A stretch of 64,000 bases of DNA from Nicotiana tabacum (GCF_000715075.1 NC_134082.1:211057948-211121947), one strand, 5' to 3'. Positions 36,647 through 48,284 are shown, counted from the stretch's first letter. A program made the numbers and translations. The notes: generated from the sequence alone by a model not told the origin.

Positions 36647-37794
36647 AGAAGCTTCAAAAATCGCCTAAGAGCTTTGGAGAAGAAGAAGTTTGTGAAATTT
36701 TTATAAAATCACGAAAGTGTTCTGTTTTTTGCCTTTTTAAAAATCACTGGGCGAAAATGTCCTTCGCATTCGCAACTGACCCTTCGCGTTCACGTACACG
36801 GGCTCGCGTTCGCGGAGAGTAATCTCTTTGAGCACTCGCGTTCGCGTCCAAGGGTTCGCGTTCGCGTAAGACAACTACCCCACCCCCTGCCTAGACCCAT
36901 TTGGCCTTTGCGTTCGCGTGGCTAGGACCGCGTTCGCGAAGGGTTACCCTTCCCCCCCAAAAGCCTCACGTTCGCGACCTGAGCTACGCGTTCGCATAGA
37001 AGGAAATTCCTTCAGCAACAATTAACCCATCGCGTTTGCATGGGTACTCCCACGAATGCGAAGAAGGAAGTACCAGAAACCCAACAGTTGAGAAACCTGC
37101 AACATTTTCTAAGTCCGAAACCCTCCGAAACATATCTGGATCACACCCGAGCCCTCGGGGCTCCTAACAAAACACACGTACTAACTCAACAACTTCATAC
37201 GAACTTATTCGTGCGAAGAAATCGCCAAAATAACCTCAAAAACAATGAATCAAACCTCAAAATCAAAGGATTTTTCTCAAACTTCATAAAACATCAACTT
37301 TAGCAATTTAGGTTCGAATCACATCAAACGGACTCCGTTTTCAACCAAATTTTACAGAAATGACTTAACCATATATAAGACCTGTATCGGGTGCTGGAAC
37401 CAAAATACGGGCCCGATACCATCGCTTTTTAATCAGATTTCATTTCAAAATTCCTTAAACATTTTTAGAAAACAATTTTACTTAAAAATTCTTTTCTCGG
37501 GCTTAGGACCTCGGAATTCGATTTCGGGCATACACCCAAGTCCCATATTTTTCTACGGGCCCTCCTGAACTTTCAAATCATGGGTCCGAGTCCGTTTACC
37601 CAAAATATTGACCGAAGTCAAATTTATTCATTTTAAACTCAAATTTCATCATTTTCACATAATTTCATATTTAAGCTTTCCGGCTACGCATCTGGACTGC
37701 GCACGCAAATTGAGGCAACTCTAAATGAGGTTTTCAAGGCCTTGGAGGCATAGAATGCAGTTTAAAATAGGTGATGACCCTTTGGGTCGTCACA
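36647..37794 (-). repeat. Element B 3' LTR, proximal part (LTR start)
   Basis: On the minus strand this is the start of the 3' LTR (TGTGACGACCC at 37794) down to the E insertion. It includes a CGCGTTCGCG palindrome cluster at about 36766-37050 and a TATAAAA-like site near 36701. Together with 24511-26395 it gives about 3.03 kb, matching the 5' LTR. Confidence 0.92.
36766..37050. promoter_or_regulatory. CGCGTTCGCG palindrome cluster in the B 3' LTR
   Basis: About ten close variants of CGCGTTCGCG or TTCGCGTTCGCG spaced 20-35 bases apart, lying upstream (on the minus strand) of the TATA-like site. The counterpart in the 5' LTR is at 45017-45345. Confidence 0.6.
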
Positions 37795-37807
37795 TTCTCC
37801 ACCTTTA
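37795..37807 (-). other. Polypurine tract, element B
   Basis: On the minus strand TAAAGGTGGAGAA stands directly before the 3' LTR start. Its first three bases are the stop codon of the polyprotein frame, so coding sequence runs right up to the tract. Confidence 0.82.
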
Positions 37808-39484
37808 AAACAACCGTTCATCCTCGAACGGATAGAAGAAAGAAGTACTTGAGTCGGGGAAAAGATGAGGATAACGGCTCCGCATATCAGACTCGGACTC
37901 CTAGGTCGATGCCTCAGGAGGCTGACCTCTCCACTGAACACGAGTAGAAGAAAAACTCTTCGACCTCAACTGACGAACCTGCCGATCTAGAATAGCCACC
38001 GGCTGCTCCTCATAAGACAAGTCCTTATCCAACTTGACAGTGCTGAAATCTAACACGTGGGATGGATCGTCGTGATACTTCCAAAGTATGGACACATGAA
38101 ACACTAGATGCACGCTTGATAAGCTCGGCAGCAATGCAATTCTATAATCAACATCTCCCACTCGCTCAAGAATCTCAAACGGACCAATGAACCTAGGGCT
38201 AAGCTTGTCCTTCTTACCAAATCTCATCGCACCCTTCATAGGCGACACTCGGAGCAATACTCGCTCACCAACCATGAAAGCCACATCTCTAACCTTGCGG
38301 TCTGCATAACTCTTTTACTTAGACTGAACTGTACGAAGCCTATCCTGAATGATCCTGACCTTGTCCAAGGCCTCCTGAACCAGATCTGTACCCAACAACC
38401 GAGCCTCTTCCGGCTCAAACCATCCAACCGGAGATCGACACCACCTACCATATAAAACCGCATAAGGAGCCATCTGGATACTCGAATGGTAGCTGTTGTT
38501 ATAGGCAAACTCTGCTAAAGGCAAGAACTAATCCCACGAACCTCCAAAGTCAATAACATAAGCTCGGAGCATATTCTCTAATATCTGAATAATTCGCTCG
38601 GACGACCCTTCCGTTTGAGGATGAAATGTTGTACTTAACTCAACCTGGGTGCCCAACTCTTGCTGAACTGCTCTACCAGAAATGCAAAGTAAACTGCGTA
38701 CCTTGGTCCGAAATAATAGATACCGGCATACCATGAAGGCGAACAATCTCCCGAATATAGATCTCAGCTAACCTCTCGGATGAACAAGGGACTGCCACAT
38801 GAATGAAATGCGCTGACTTGGTCAGCCTATCAACAATGACCCAAACTACGTCGAACTTCTTCCGAGTCAGCGGAAGTTCAGTAACGAAGTCCATAGTGAT
38901 CCGCTCCCACTTCCACTTGGGAAGCTCCTCTGAAACAATCCACAAGGCCTCTGATGCTCATACTTAACCTGCTGATAATTCACACATCGAGCTACATATG
39001 CTACAATATCCTTCTTCATTCTACGCCACCAATAATGCCGCAAATCCTGATACATCTTCGCGGCGCCCGGATGAATAGAGTACCTGGAGCTATGGGCCTC
39101 CTCTAAAATCAACTCTCGAAGCCCATCCACATTAGACATACAAACTCGACCATGCAATCTCAAAACTCCATCATCACCTAAGGTAACCTATTTGGCACCT
39201 CCACGCTGCACCATGTCTCTAAGGACACACAAATAAAGATCATCATACTGTCGTTTACGGATATGCTCCAATAATGAAGAACAACAGACCGTGCACGCTA
39301 ATACATGACTAGGCTCAGAAATATCCAACCTCACAAACCGATTGGCCAAAGCCTGAACATCCAAGGCAAGCGGTCTCTCACCGACTGGAATATAAGCAAG
39401 ACTGCCCATACTGACTGACTTCCTACTCAAGGCATCGGCCACCAGATTGGCCTTTCCCTGGGTGATATAAAATAGTGATGTCAT
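37805..39484 (-). pseudogene. Element B integrase with chromodomain-like C end
   Basis: Integrase joins the DNA copy to the host genome. On the minus strand: the end of the RNase H linker ([11 protein letters not shown]), the HHCC zinc domain (the second cysteine pair is damaged, CVNYQQ), the DDE core (ERITMDFVTELP near 38900, SDQGTQF, TEGSSERIIQ), then the GPFEILERVGDVDYRI region and a chromo-type tail (ILDRQVRQLRSK, VQWRGQPPEAST). Tekay elements use such tails to target chromatin. In-frame TAG stops stand where W or Q is expected, e.g. TAG for TGG after EAST near 37905. The frame ends at TAA 37807-37805. Confidence 0.9.
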
Positions 39485-39558
39485 AATCTTTCAACAACTC
39501 CAACCACCTCCTCTGCCTCAAATTCAACTCCTTTTGCTTGAACAAATATTGAAGACTC

Positions 39559-40749
39559 TTATGATCCACACGCTACACCGTACAGATAGTGCCTCCAAAT
39601 CTTCAATGCGTGAACAATAGCTGCCAACTCTAAATCATGAACCAGATAGTTCTTCTCATGAATCTTCAACTGCCTCGAAGCATAGGCAATGACCTTTCCA
39701 TCCTGTATCAACACTGCACCAAGCCCAATACGAGATGCATCACAATAAACTGTATAAGGCCCTGAACCTGTGGGCAAAACCAACATCGGTGTCGTAGTCA
39801 GAGCTATCTTGAGCTTCTGAATGCTCGCCTCACACTCGTCCGACCATCTGAACTAGGCACCCTTCTGGGTCAACCTGGTCATCGGGGCTGCAATACATGA
39901 AAATCCCTCCACGAACCGACGATAGTAGCCTGCTAATCCCAAGAAACTCCAAATCTTTGTAGCTGATGCTGGTCTAGGACAGTTGTTGACTGCCTCAATC
40001 TTCTTCGGATCAACCTGAATACCCTCTGCTAACACAACATGACCCAGGAATGCAACTTAACTCAATCAGAACTCACACTTCGAGAAGTTAGCATATAACT
40101 AACTATCCTTCAGAGTCTGAAGAATCACTCTAAGATGTTGCTCGTGCTCCTCCTGGCTACGGGAATATATCAAGATATCATCAATGAAGACAATCACTAA
40201 TGAGTCCAAATAAGGCCTAAACACTCGGTTCATCAAATCCATAAAAGCTATTAGGGCATTTGTCAACCCGAATGACATAACCAAGAACTCATAATGCCCG
40301 TACCGGATGTGGAATGCTATCTTAGGGACATCGGATGCCCTAATCCTCAACTGATGGTAGCCAGATCTCAAGTCAATCTTTGAAAATACCTTGGCACCCT
40401 GAAGCTGGTCGAACAAATCATCAATCCTCGGCAGTGGATACTTATTCCTGATCCTAACCTTGTTCAACTACCGGTAATCAATACACTTTCTCATCGATCC
40501 ATCCTTTTTCTTAACGAACAACACTGACGCACCCCAAGCCGAAATGTTGGGCCTAATGAAACCCTTCTTAAGCAAGTCTTGCAACTGCTCCTTCAAATCT
40601 TTCAACTCTGGCGGGGCCATGCGATATGGCGGAATAGAAATGGGCTGAATACTCGGAGCCAAATCGATGCAGAAATCAATATCCCTGTCAGGTGTCATCC
40701 CCGGCAGGTTTGAAGGGAAAACCTCAAGAAACTCATGAACCACGGGCAT
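39559..40749 (-). pseudogene. Element B reverse transcriptase and RNase H
   Basis: The RT begins at FLEVFPSNLPGMTPDRDIDF and shows [25 protein letters not shown] (motif A), [15 protein letters not shown] and the catalytic FIDDILIYS near 40175-40200. The connection ([11 protein letters not shown]) and RNase H ([43 protein letters not shown]) follow. Stops TAG replace conserved Q or W at several points (after CIDYR near 40467; after TQKGA near 39852; near 40050-40100). Each fits a C to T or G to A change. The enzyme is dead, but the domain layout is intact. Confidence 0.92.
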
Positions 40750-40793
40750 AGAATCAATAGAGGGAACCTCAGCACTAGAATCACGAACATAAG

Positions 40794-41205
40794 CTAAATA
40801 GGCCTCATCTCGACCATACGCCGAGCCTTCACATACGAAATGACACTACGAGTAGATTGACCAGGAGTCCTTCTCCACTCTAAACGGGGCAAATCCGGTA
40901 AGGCTAAGGTCACAGTCTTGGCATGGTAATCCAAGATAGTGTGGTACGGGGATAACCAGTCCATCACCAATATAACATCGAAATCGACCATGTCTAGAAG
41001 CAATAAATCCACGCGAGTCTCTAGACCCCCGATCACCACAATACAAGAACGATGGACTCGATCAACCATAATAGAATAACCCACCGGTGTAGACACATAA
41101 ACAGGATCACTCAATGAATCACTAGGCATAATCAGATACGGTGCAAAATAAGGCGACACATACGAGTACGTAGACCTTGGATCAAATAGCAGCGAAGCAT
41201 CTCTA
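40794..41205 (-). pseudogene. Element B aspartic protease
   Basis: Retropepsin-like domain. The active-site region on the minus strand reads LFDPRSTYSYVSPYFA near 41195-41148, with Arg where the family has Gly (DPG to DPR, a G to A change). GGLETRVDLLLLDMVDFDVIL then MDWLSPYH follow, as in element C. It matured the gag-pol protein when active. It lies between the gag zinc knuckle and the RT. Confidence 0.85.
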
Positions 41206-41429
41206 TCACAAACTAGAATAATACCTGCAATGACTGCATCTGAAGCCTTAGCCTCGGGCCTAGCTGGAATGGCCTAACATCGGGGCTGGGCCCTACCACC
41301 CTGAACTACCTCTCTGGGACGACCTACTACTGGCTGGTCTCCACCTCCGATGGCCTGAGCTCCACCTCTAGGACCTCTACCACCACCTCTAGAACCTCTA
41401 CCCTCACCCCTAGCTGACTGTGTGGCCTA

Positions 41430-42800
41430 TGGAACACCTGGGGCCTAAACCATAGCACGAGAACACTGATGCTTAGAACTGCTCGAAGCTCGAGGGCAAT
41501 ACCTAGCAATGTGCCTCATGTCGCCACAAGTAAAACAAGCCCTCGGCTGCTGGGGCTGACGAGCCTGGAAACTTTGAAGTGGTGGTGCACTAATAGGTGT
41601 TGGTGGTGCACTGAAGGACTGCTGATCAGAATACTGCATCGGAGGACCACGGCTACCTGAAGCACCGTGAGAAACCTAAAGAGTTGACTGAAAGGTCCTA
41701 GGAGGATGGCCTCTACCATATGAATCTCTACCTCCAAACGAGGTACCACTAAATCTGCCTGAATGACGGGGCCTCTTATCCGACCCATGACCACCTCCCT
41801 ACGATAGAACCATCTCAACTATGCGGGCCACATTGGCCGCCTCCTGAAAGGTGATCTCACTCTCAGTCTCCCTAGCCATTTGAAGACGAATTGGCTGAAT
41901 CATACCATTAATAAACCTTCTCACCCTCTCTCCCTCGGTAGGAAGTATGACAAGAGCGTGGCGAGCTAAGTCAATGAACTTGGTCTCATACTGGGTAATA
42001 GTCATAGAACCCTGCTGGAGGTGCTCAAACTGCCTCCGATAGGCCTCTCTCTAAGTAATGGGGAGAAACTTCTCCAGAAACAACACTGAAAACTGCTCCC
42101 AAGTCAAGGCTGGCGAACCGACTGGTCTAGCTAAGCAATAATCCCTCCACCAAGTCTTGGCGGATCCAGACAAGTGAAATGTAGCAAAATCAACCCCATT
42201 GGTCTCAACAATACCCATGTTCCTGAGAACCTCGTGGCAACTGTATAGAAAATCCTGGGGATCCTCAAAAGAAGCACCGCTAAATGTAGTAGTGAAGAGC
42301 TTGGTGAACCTATCCAGCCTCTACAAAGCATCGACAAACATGGCTAATCCGTCCCCGGTCTAAGCTACTACACCCGACTGGACTACCCCAACTGGCTGAA
42401 CCGTTGGAGTCTGAATCTAAGGAGCTACCTGCTCCAGAGTGCGAGTAGCAGGAGTCTGAGCCCCTCCTCCAAACTGAGAGACGGCTGGTGTTACAGGAAG
42501 CAAACCTGCTCGGGTGACACTCTCCATGACGCCCACTAATTGGACTAGAGCATCCTGAAGAACTGGGGTAGTAATAAACCTTTCCGAGACCTGAGCTGGG
42601 CCCACCGGAATCGCTGGGGCCGGAACCTCCTCATCAAAATCAACCTAAGGCTCCACCACTGGAGCTGCTGCTTGGGGCTGAGCTCTTCCCCTAACTCAGC
42701 CTCTAGCAGGGCCTCGCCCTCGCCCTCTGCCCCTCGTAGGAGCTGCTGCTGGGGGCTTAGGCTATTGAGCGTAAAATGAGGAAGCGTGTGTCCTCTCCAT
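41430..42800 (-). pseudogene. Element B gag
   Basis: The capsid-nucleocapsid gene starts at ATG 42800 (MERTHASSFYAQ then a TAG). A basic RGRGRGRG stretch, then VSERFITTPVLQDALVQLVG and the retrotrans_gag core (MTITQYETKFIDLARHA, EGERVRRFINGM near 42000-41900) follow. A CCHC knuckle CFTCGDMRHIARYC lies at about 41537-41496. At least five TAG stops interrupt it. Other frames here are shadows. Confidence 0.87.
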
Positions 42801-42980
42801 CTTGAAAGAACAGAGTAGGAAGGCAATCAGTATTGAGAAACAAAATCGCATAACAGGAAAGAACAAATGTGAAAATTTTCTAACTCTGTAGCCTCTGAGG
42901 GATAAATAGAGATGTCTCCATACCGACCCCTCAGACTCTACTGGGCTTGTCCGTGAATTGTGAGACCTATGTAACCTAGA

Positions 42981-42992
42981 GCTCTGATACCA
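42981..42992 (-). other. Primer binding site, element B
   Basis: On the minus strand TGGTATCAGAGC lies a few bases after the 5' LTR end, complementary to initiator-Met tRNA, as usual for Tekay elements. Confidence 0.9.
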
Positions 42993-43769
42993 ACTTGTCA
43001 CGACCCAGAATTCCCACCCTTGGGAGTCATGATGGCACCTACTCATAGAAGTTGGCAAGCCATGAACTTAGAAACCACTAACTCATTCGTTTTTATACAT
43101 GTTTCGCCAGTTAAATTATCAATAATTAAGCATTTAAATGACAACGAAAAATAAAATTTAGTGGAAGTCTTAAATAAATATAAAAACCCAAATATCTAGA
43201 AACTAATACATGTCTCTACCCAGAACCTAGTGTCACATCATCCACGGACTACTAAGAATACTACATACATCAGTTTGAAAGAAAGATAACACAGTCTACC
43301 TCGAATACATGAGATAACAGAATATAAAATAGGATAGAATAGACGTCGGGCCTGCGGACGCCTGCAAGGCTACCTCAGTGTCTAGGTGGACTGAATGCTA
43401 GCTCCCGAGCTACTATTGCTGCTCAAACGCTACTCCGGTATCTGCACATAAGTGCAGAGTGTAGCATCAGCACAACCGACCCCATGTGCTGGTAAGTGTC
43501 TGGCCTAACCCCGGCGAGGTAGTGACGAGGCTAGGACCAGACTCCAGATAAACCTGTGCAGTTATATAATATATGGCGGAAAAAGTAAATAGGTAATAAG
43601 CAATCAAAGCTGGGGAAGGGGAACATGCTTCGGGGGTAGCAGATAAAACAGAATATCAAAGAATAATAAGGAAACTACAATTTAACTTCTAACACGGATA
43701 AAAAGAAATAAGGCAACTTTCACTTTCAGTTTCATCTTGTTACAGGCGTGCAATCCGATCCCATTTTTC

Positions 43770-44035
43770 ATATCTTGTGGTAGGCGTACCACCCGCTCCC
43801 ATTTTATTATATCTTGTGGTAGGTGTACCACTCGCTCCCATTTTATTATATCTTGTGGTAGGTGTACCACCCGCTCCCATTTTATTATATCTTGTGGTAG
43901 GCATACCACCCGCTCCAATTTCATTATATCTCGTGGTAGGCGTACCACCCACTCCCATTTCATCGATCTTGTGGTAGGCATACCACCCGCTCCCATTTCA
44001 TCATATCTTGTGGTAGGCGTACCACCCGCTCCATT
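43770..44035. repeat. 39-bp minisatellite with hairpin unit, 7 copies (B 5' LTR)
   Basis: Units start at about 43777, 43816, 43855, 43894, 43933, 43971 and 44010. Number, spacing and even the single 38-bp step match the 3' LTR array, so the array was already this size before B inserted and has not changed in length since. Confidence 0.95.
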
Positions 44036-44952
44036 TACAAGTCATCACAAAATTTCAAGAAATCCCGGCAAGGGAACAAAAATAATATAATAACTTCCCG
44101 GCAAGGGAACAACAATATCGAAACAGTAATCCCGGCAAGGGAGAATCAGCTATTACCAAATCCTAACTCATTTTGTACTCAGCTTAATTAATGACAATAC
44201 TCAATCAGAACTAAGATCTATGAGGAGAAATTCAATCTTTACACAATATAGGAGATCATTAATTAAAGCATCTGAAGTGACATCTAAGAGCACAACAATG
44301 TTCAAATTTAAGACTCACGGTCATGCTCGACAACAATGTATAGATACTCGTCACCATGCCTATACATTGCACTCAACAAGAAGTAAGTAGCAAATAGGAC
44401 TCAACTCCTAATCCCTCAAGCTGAGGTTAGACTGAACACTTACCTCGAACTTTCACGGCCAACTCAAGCCTCAAACACTGCTTTTCCTCTCAAATTCGGC
44501 TCCAACCCAATCAAATCTATACATAATTGACTCAATATCATCAATAAGTGCTAAACAATCCAATTCCAATGTTCAATTATAACTTTCCAATCATTCTTCC
44601 CAAAATCCCAAAAATCGACCCCGGGCCCGCTTGGTCAAAACACGAGGTTCGGACCAAAACCCAATCACCCATTCGCCCACGAGCCCGAATATATAATTTG
44701 TTTTCAAATTCGACCCCAAAACGAGGTCTAAATCACAAATAATCAAAAAGCCCTAACTCTACCCAAATCCCTAATTTCTACCCTTTTTTTTATCTAATTT
44801 CTACCCTTAATTACATGTTTTAGGCCTAAAAATCTAGTAGGTGTTGATGGAAAATGAAGAAAATAAGTTAAAGATTACTTACCCAAGAGGTTATGGTGAA
44901 GAGAAGCTTCAAAAATCGCTCAAGAGCTTTGGAGAAGAAGAGGTTTGTGAAA

Positions 44953-44960
44953 TTTTTATA
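44953..44960 (-). promoter_or_regulatory. Candidate TATA box in the B 5' LTR
   Basis: TATAAAAA on the minus strand, about 1.1 kb from the LTR start and about 55 bases downstream of the CGCGTTCGCG cluster. Downstream of it both LTR families share 'gcgatttttg..' and a GTAAG-type donor, so this is the likely core promoter. Prediction only. Confidence 0.5.
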
Positions 44961-45016
44961 AAATCTCGAAAGTGTTCTGTTTTTGGCCTTTTTAAAAATC
45001 ACTGGGCGAAAATGCC

Positions 45017-45345
45017 CTTCGCGTTCGCGACTGACTCTTCGCGTTCGCGATGGTCAGGCTGGGTGAGCCTTCGCGTTCGCATAAACGGGCTCGCGTTCAC
45101 GGAGAGTAATCTCCTCGAGCCCTCGTGTTCGTGTCCAAGGGTTCACGTTCACGTGAGACAACTACCCCACCCCCTGCCCATGCCCATTTGGCCTTCGCGT
45201 TAACGTGGTCAGGACCGCGTTCCCGAAGGGTTATCTCCCCCCCAAATCCTCGCGTTCGTGACCTGAGCTACGCGTTCACGTAGAAGGAAATTCCTTCAGC
45301 AACAATTAACCCATCGCGTTCGTGTGGGGTACTCCCACGAACGCG
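45017..45345. promoter_or_regulatory. CGCGTTCGCG palindrome cluster in the B 5' LTR
   Basis: About a dozen variants of TTCGCGTTCGCG, some eroded to CGTGTTCGTG or CACGTTCACG by C to T / G to A changes. It lies upstream of the TATA-like box on the element's strand. It is the only CpG-dense stretch in this LTR. Confidence 0.65.
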
Positions 45346-46053
45346 AAAAAGGAAGTACCAGAAACCCAATAGCTGAGAAACCTACAACATTTTCTAAGTC
45401 CGAAACCCTCCAAAACACATCTGAATCACACCCGAGCCCTCGGGGCTCCTAACCAAACACACGTACTAACTCAACAAATTCATACGAACTTATTCGTGCG
45501 ATCAAATCGCCAAAATAACCTCAAAAACAATGAACCAAACCTCAAAATCAAAGAATTTTTCTCAATCTCATAAAACATCAACTTTAGCAATTTAGGTCCG
45601 AATCACGTCAAACGGACTCTGTTTTCAACCAAATTTTACAGAAATGACTTAAACCATATTTAAGACATGTATCGGGTGCTGGAACCAAAATACGGGCCCG
45701 ATACCATCGCTTTTTAATCAGATTTCATTTCAAAATTCCTTAAACATTTTTAGAAAACAATTTTACTTAAAAATTCTTTTCTCGGGCTTAGGACCTCGGA
45801 ATTCGATTTCGGGCATACACCCAAGTCCCATATTTTTCTACGGGCCCTCCTGAACTTTCAAATCACGGGTCCGGGTCCGTTTACCCAAAATATTGACCGA
45901 AGTCAAATTTATTCATTTTAAACTCAAATTTCATCATTTTTCACATAATTTCATATTTAAGCTTTTCGGCTACGCGCCCGGACGCATGCAAATCGAGGCA
46001 ATACTAAATGAGGTTTTCAAGGCCTTAGAAGCATAGAATGCAATTAAAACAGG

Positions 46054-47229
46054 TGAGTTTGTGTGAATAAAAGGGAAACGATACCCTCCTTATATAGCGG
46101 AATTTTTTTAAAACTGTATATAAAAAGACTGAAGGCGAATTGAACGTTAGGCAAAACCTGAATTGAGCTATAAATAGAAGAATTTGTATTCATTGTAGGA
46201 CATGAAACAACTGTACCCCAAAAAAAAGGCAAAACCTGCTCTTATTCTATTAACAATATTTTCTCTTTATGACTACATATTATTCTTATTACTGCTTCTA
46301 GAGAAGCTCATTCCATAGTCGTGCTTGTATTTTCTTTAAGTTTACTTAATCAATTTGTTTTTGTTTTTAACTATTTTACATTCTTGGTTTAAATTAATTC
46401 AGATGTCTATAAATAACGATACAAATTCAACTATACCATTTTACGGGTAAACATGAAGTAAAAAATGTGTCTGAAATGGTATCTCTGGTATAGAGTACAA
46501 ACACATTAAAATTATCGACCCGCCCCTATCATATCTTTTTTTTCTAAGATTATATCATTGGAGAAATTATTGAAGAGGCCATATAGCTCATCAGGTGTTG
46601 CATAGAGTAATATGATGCTCAGAAAATACCCCAATGTGAAATATAATGAAATATTAATTAATTTTAGTGAAAATATAATTATTACTGTAACACAACTCCC
46701 AATGTGAAATATAAATTAATTTTAGTGGTTAAAAATGCATCAAACACTACATCTAATAAAGTAATTAAATGTAGACGAAATAAAAAAAAATTATAGAAAC
46801 TAAATTAGAATTACTTGCATGTTACGTCATAAAATATCATATTTATTACGAAACACAAAGCAATGTGTATGATATTCCAACAATTTATTTTGGATAAAAA
46901 TTTTCCGAGTTTTCCATATTTCTTATTATATATTTAGAACTCCAGTATAAGATACATAAAAAAAATTAAAATTAGACTCCAGTATAATGTATAAGTATAA
47001 ATGCTCTAATTATTGTGATACAACTCCCACACATATAATATAATTTGTGATTAAAAATGCATAAAAAACTGCACCCAATGGTTACTTAATGAAATTCATA
47101 CGTAATGATGAAATATTATAGCTAATAATGAAATATTATTGGCAAGTACACTAGAGTCAGTTGTACGTCACCTCATATAATAACGTCATATAATACCTGT
47201 TACGTGATAAAATACTAATTGTTGTAGTC
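46054..47229. other. AT-rich DNA between element B and the array
   Basis: No gene recognised. 'tccagtataa' words near 46950-47000 link it to the MULE arrays. 46100-46230 is unlike either neighbour and includes 'tataaatag'. It is probably decayed MULE interior on the far side of the B insertion. Confidence 0.4.
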
Positions 47230-48276
47230 TAATTTATATCGCTTCATAATTAGAATTTCCAGGAACCAACCTATGAAATCAAACTTATTATGTATAAATC
47301 AATATACTTGCATATTATATATCTGCAGCATAATATAATTTATTGTACACATTCGGGTTAAAAATACTGGAGATATACATGAAACAAATATATTAAATTA
47401 TTTAATTCGAATAAATTGTTCTAGATAGCGAGTAAGCAAAATTGGATAAATTTACATTAAAATATACTAGCTTATATGCCTTCATAAGTAGCATTGCCAG
47501 CATAATTCATAGGGAGGGAGTAAGCAAAATTGGACGAATTTTGGATAAAAAATTCTGGATTATTCATGTGCAGTATTAAATACTGGACATTAATGTTTAA
47601 AAATATATCCCTTCATAAGTAGCATTTCCAGCATATTTTATAGGGAGTAACCAAAATTGGTCGAATTTAGGGTAAAAAAATTCCGGATTATTCGCGTCCA
47701 GTATTAAATACAGGAAATTATGGTTTAATAATATATACGTCCAGTGTAATATACCGGAAATAAATATATTAAATTATTTAATTCTAGTAAATCGTTCTAG
47801 ATACCAAGTTTCCACTATTTTCCATTTGTCCTTTATAATATACTTGCTTATATCCCTTCATAAGTAGCATTTCCAGCATATTTTATAGGGAGTGACCAAA
47901 ATTATTCAAATTTAGCGTAAAAAATTCTGGAATTTCAAGTCCAGTATTAAATACTGAAAATTAATGTTTAAAAATATATACCTCCATTCTAATATACAGG
48001 AAATAAAATATTAAATTATTTAATTTCAATAAATTGTTTGAGATACCAATTTTCCACTATTTTCAACTTCTGCGTTATAATATACTGGCTTATATGCCTT
48101 CATAAGTAGCATTTCCAGCATAATTTATAGGGAGTAAGGAAATTGGATGAAATTAGGATAAAAAATGCTGGATTATTCATGTCCAGCATAAACTAACAAC
48201 TTGCAGCATCTTTTATATAAGATTCTTCCATTATAAGAGAATAATTTTTGTTATCCATAACAAAATCAAAAAAACC
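47230..48276. repeat. Degenerate tandem array, about 235-240-bp unit
   Basis: Units share 'ctagataccaagtttccactatttt', split here as 'ctagataccaa' plus 'tttccactatttt' (47790, 48025), together with 'cataagtagcatttccagca', 'gtccagtattaaatactg' and 'tatacctccattctaatatacaggaa'. The words match the array at 23298-24510, so both are one family. GTCCAGTATTAAATACTGGA-type palindromes recur in each unit. It ends where element C begins. Confidence 0.75.
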
Positions 48277-48284
48277 TAATGACA

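Larger units (their letters stand above)
24511..46053 (-). mobile_element. Element B: Ty3/gypsy Tekay-like (Del, chromovirus) LTR retrotransposon
   Basis: A minus-strand element with two 3.05-kb LTRs. Read on its own strand: 5' LTR 46053-42996, primer site, gag, protease, RT, RNase H, integrase with a chromodomain-like tail, polypurine tract, then the 3' LTR 37794-36647 and 26395-24511, split by element E. Without E the element is about 11.3 kb. Domain order (RT before integrase) and the C-terminal chromo-type region place it in Ty3/gypsy chromoviruses, most like Del/Tekay. It inserted in the 264-bp array. The 5' LTR lacks its first 20 or so bases and no matching 5-bp flank is found, so the outer edge at 46053 has been rearranged. 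Confidence 0.92.
42996..46053 (-). repeat. Element B 5' LTR
   Basis: A 3.06-kb LTR on the minus strand, ending GGGTCGTGACA at 42996. It matches 24511-26395 plus 36647-37794 closely. Its first bases are lost: the 3' LTR begins TGTGACGACCCAAAGGGTCA, whereas here similarity stops at 'aaaacaggtga' (46053) and unrelated DNA follows. It holds the 39-bp array, a TATA-like box and the CGCGTTCGCG cluster. Confidence 0.92.
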
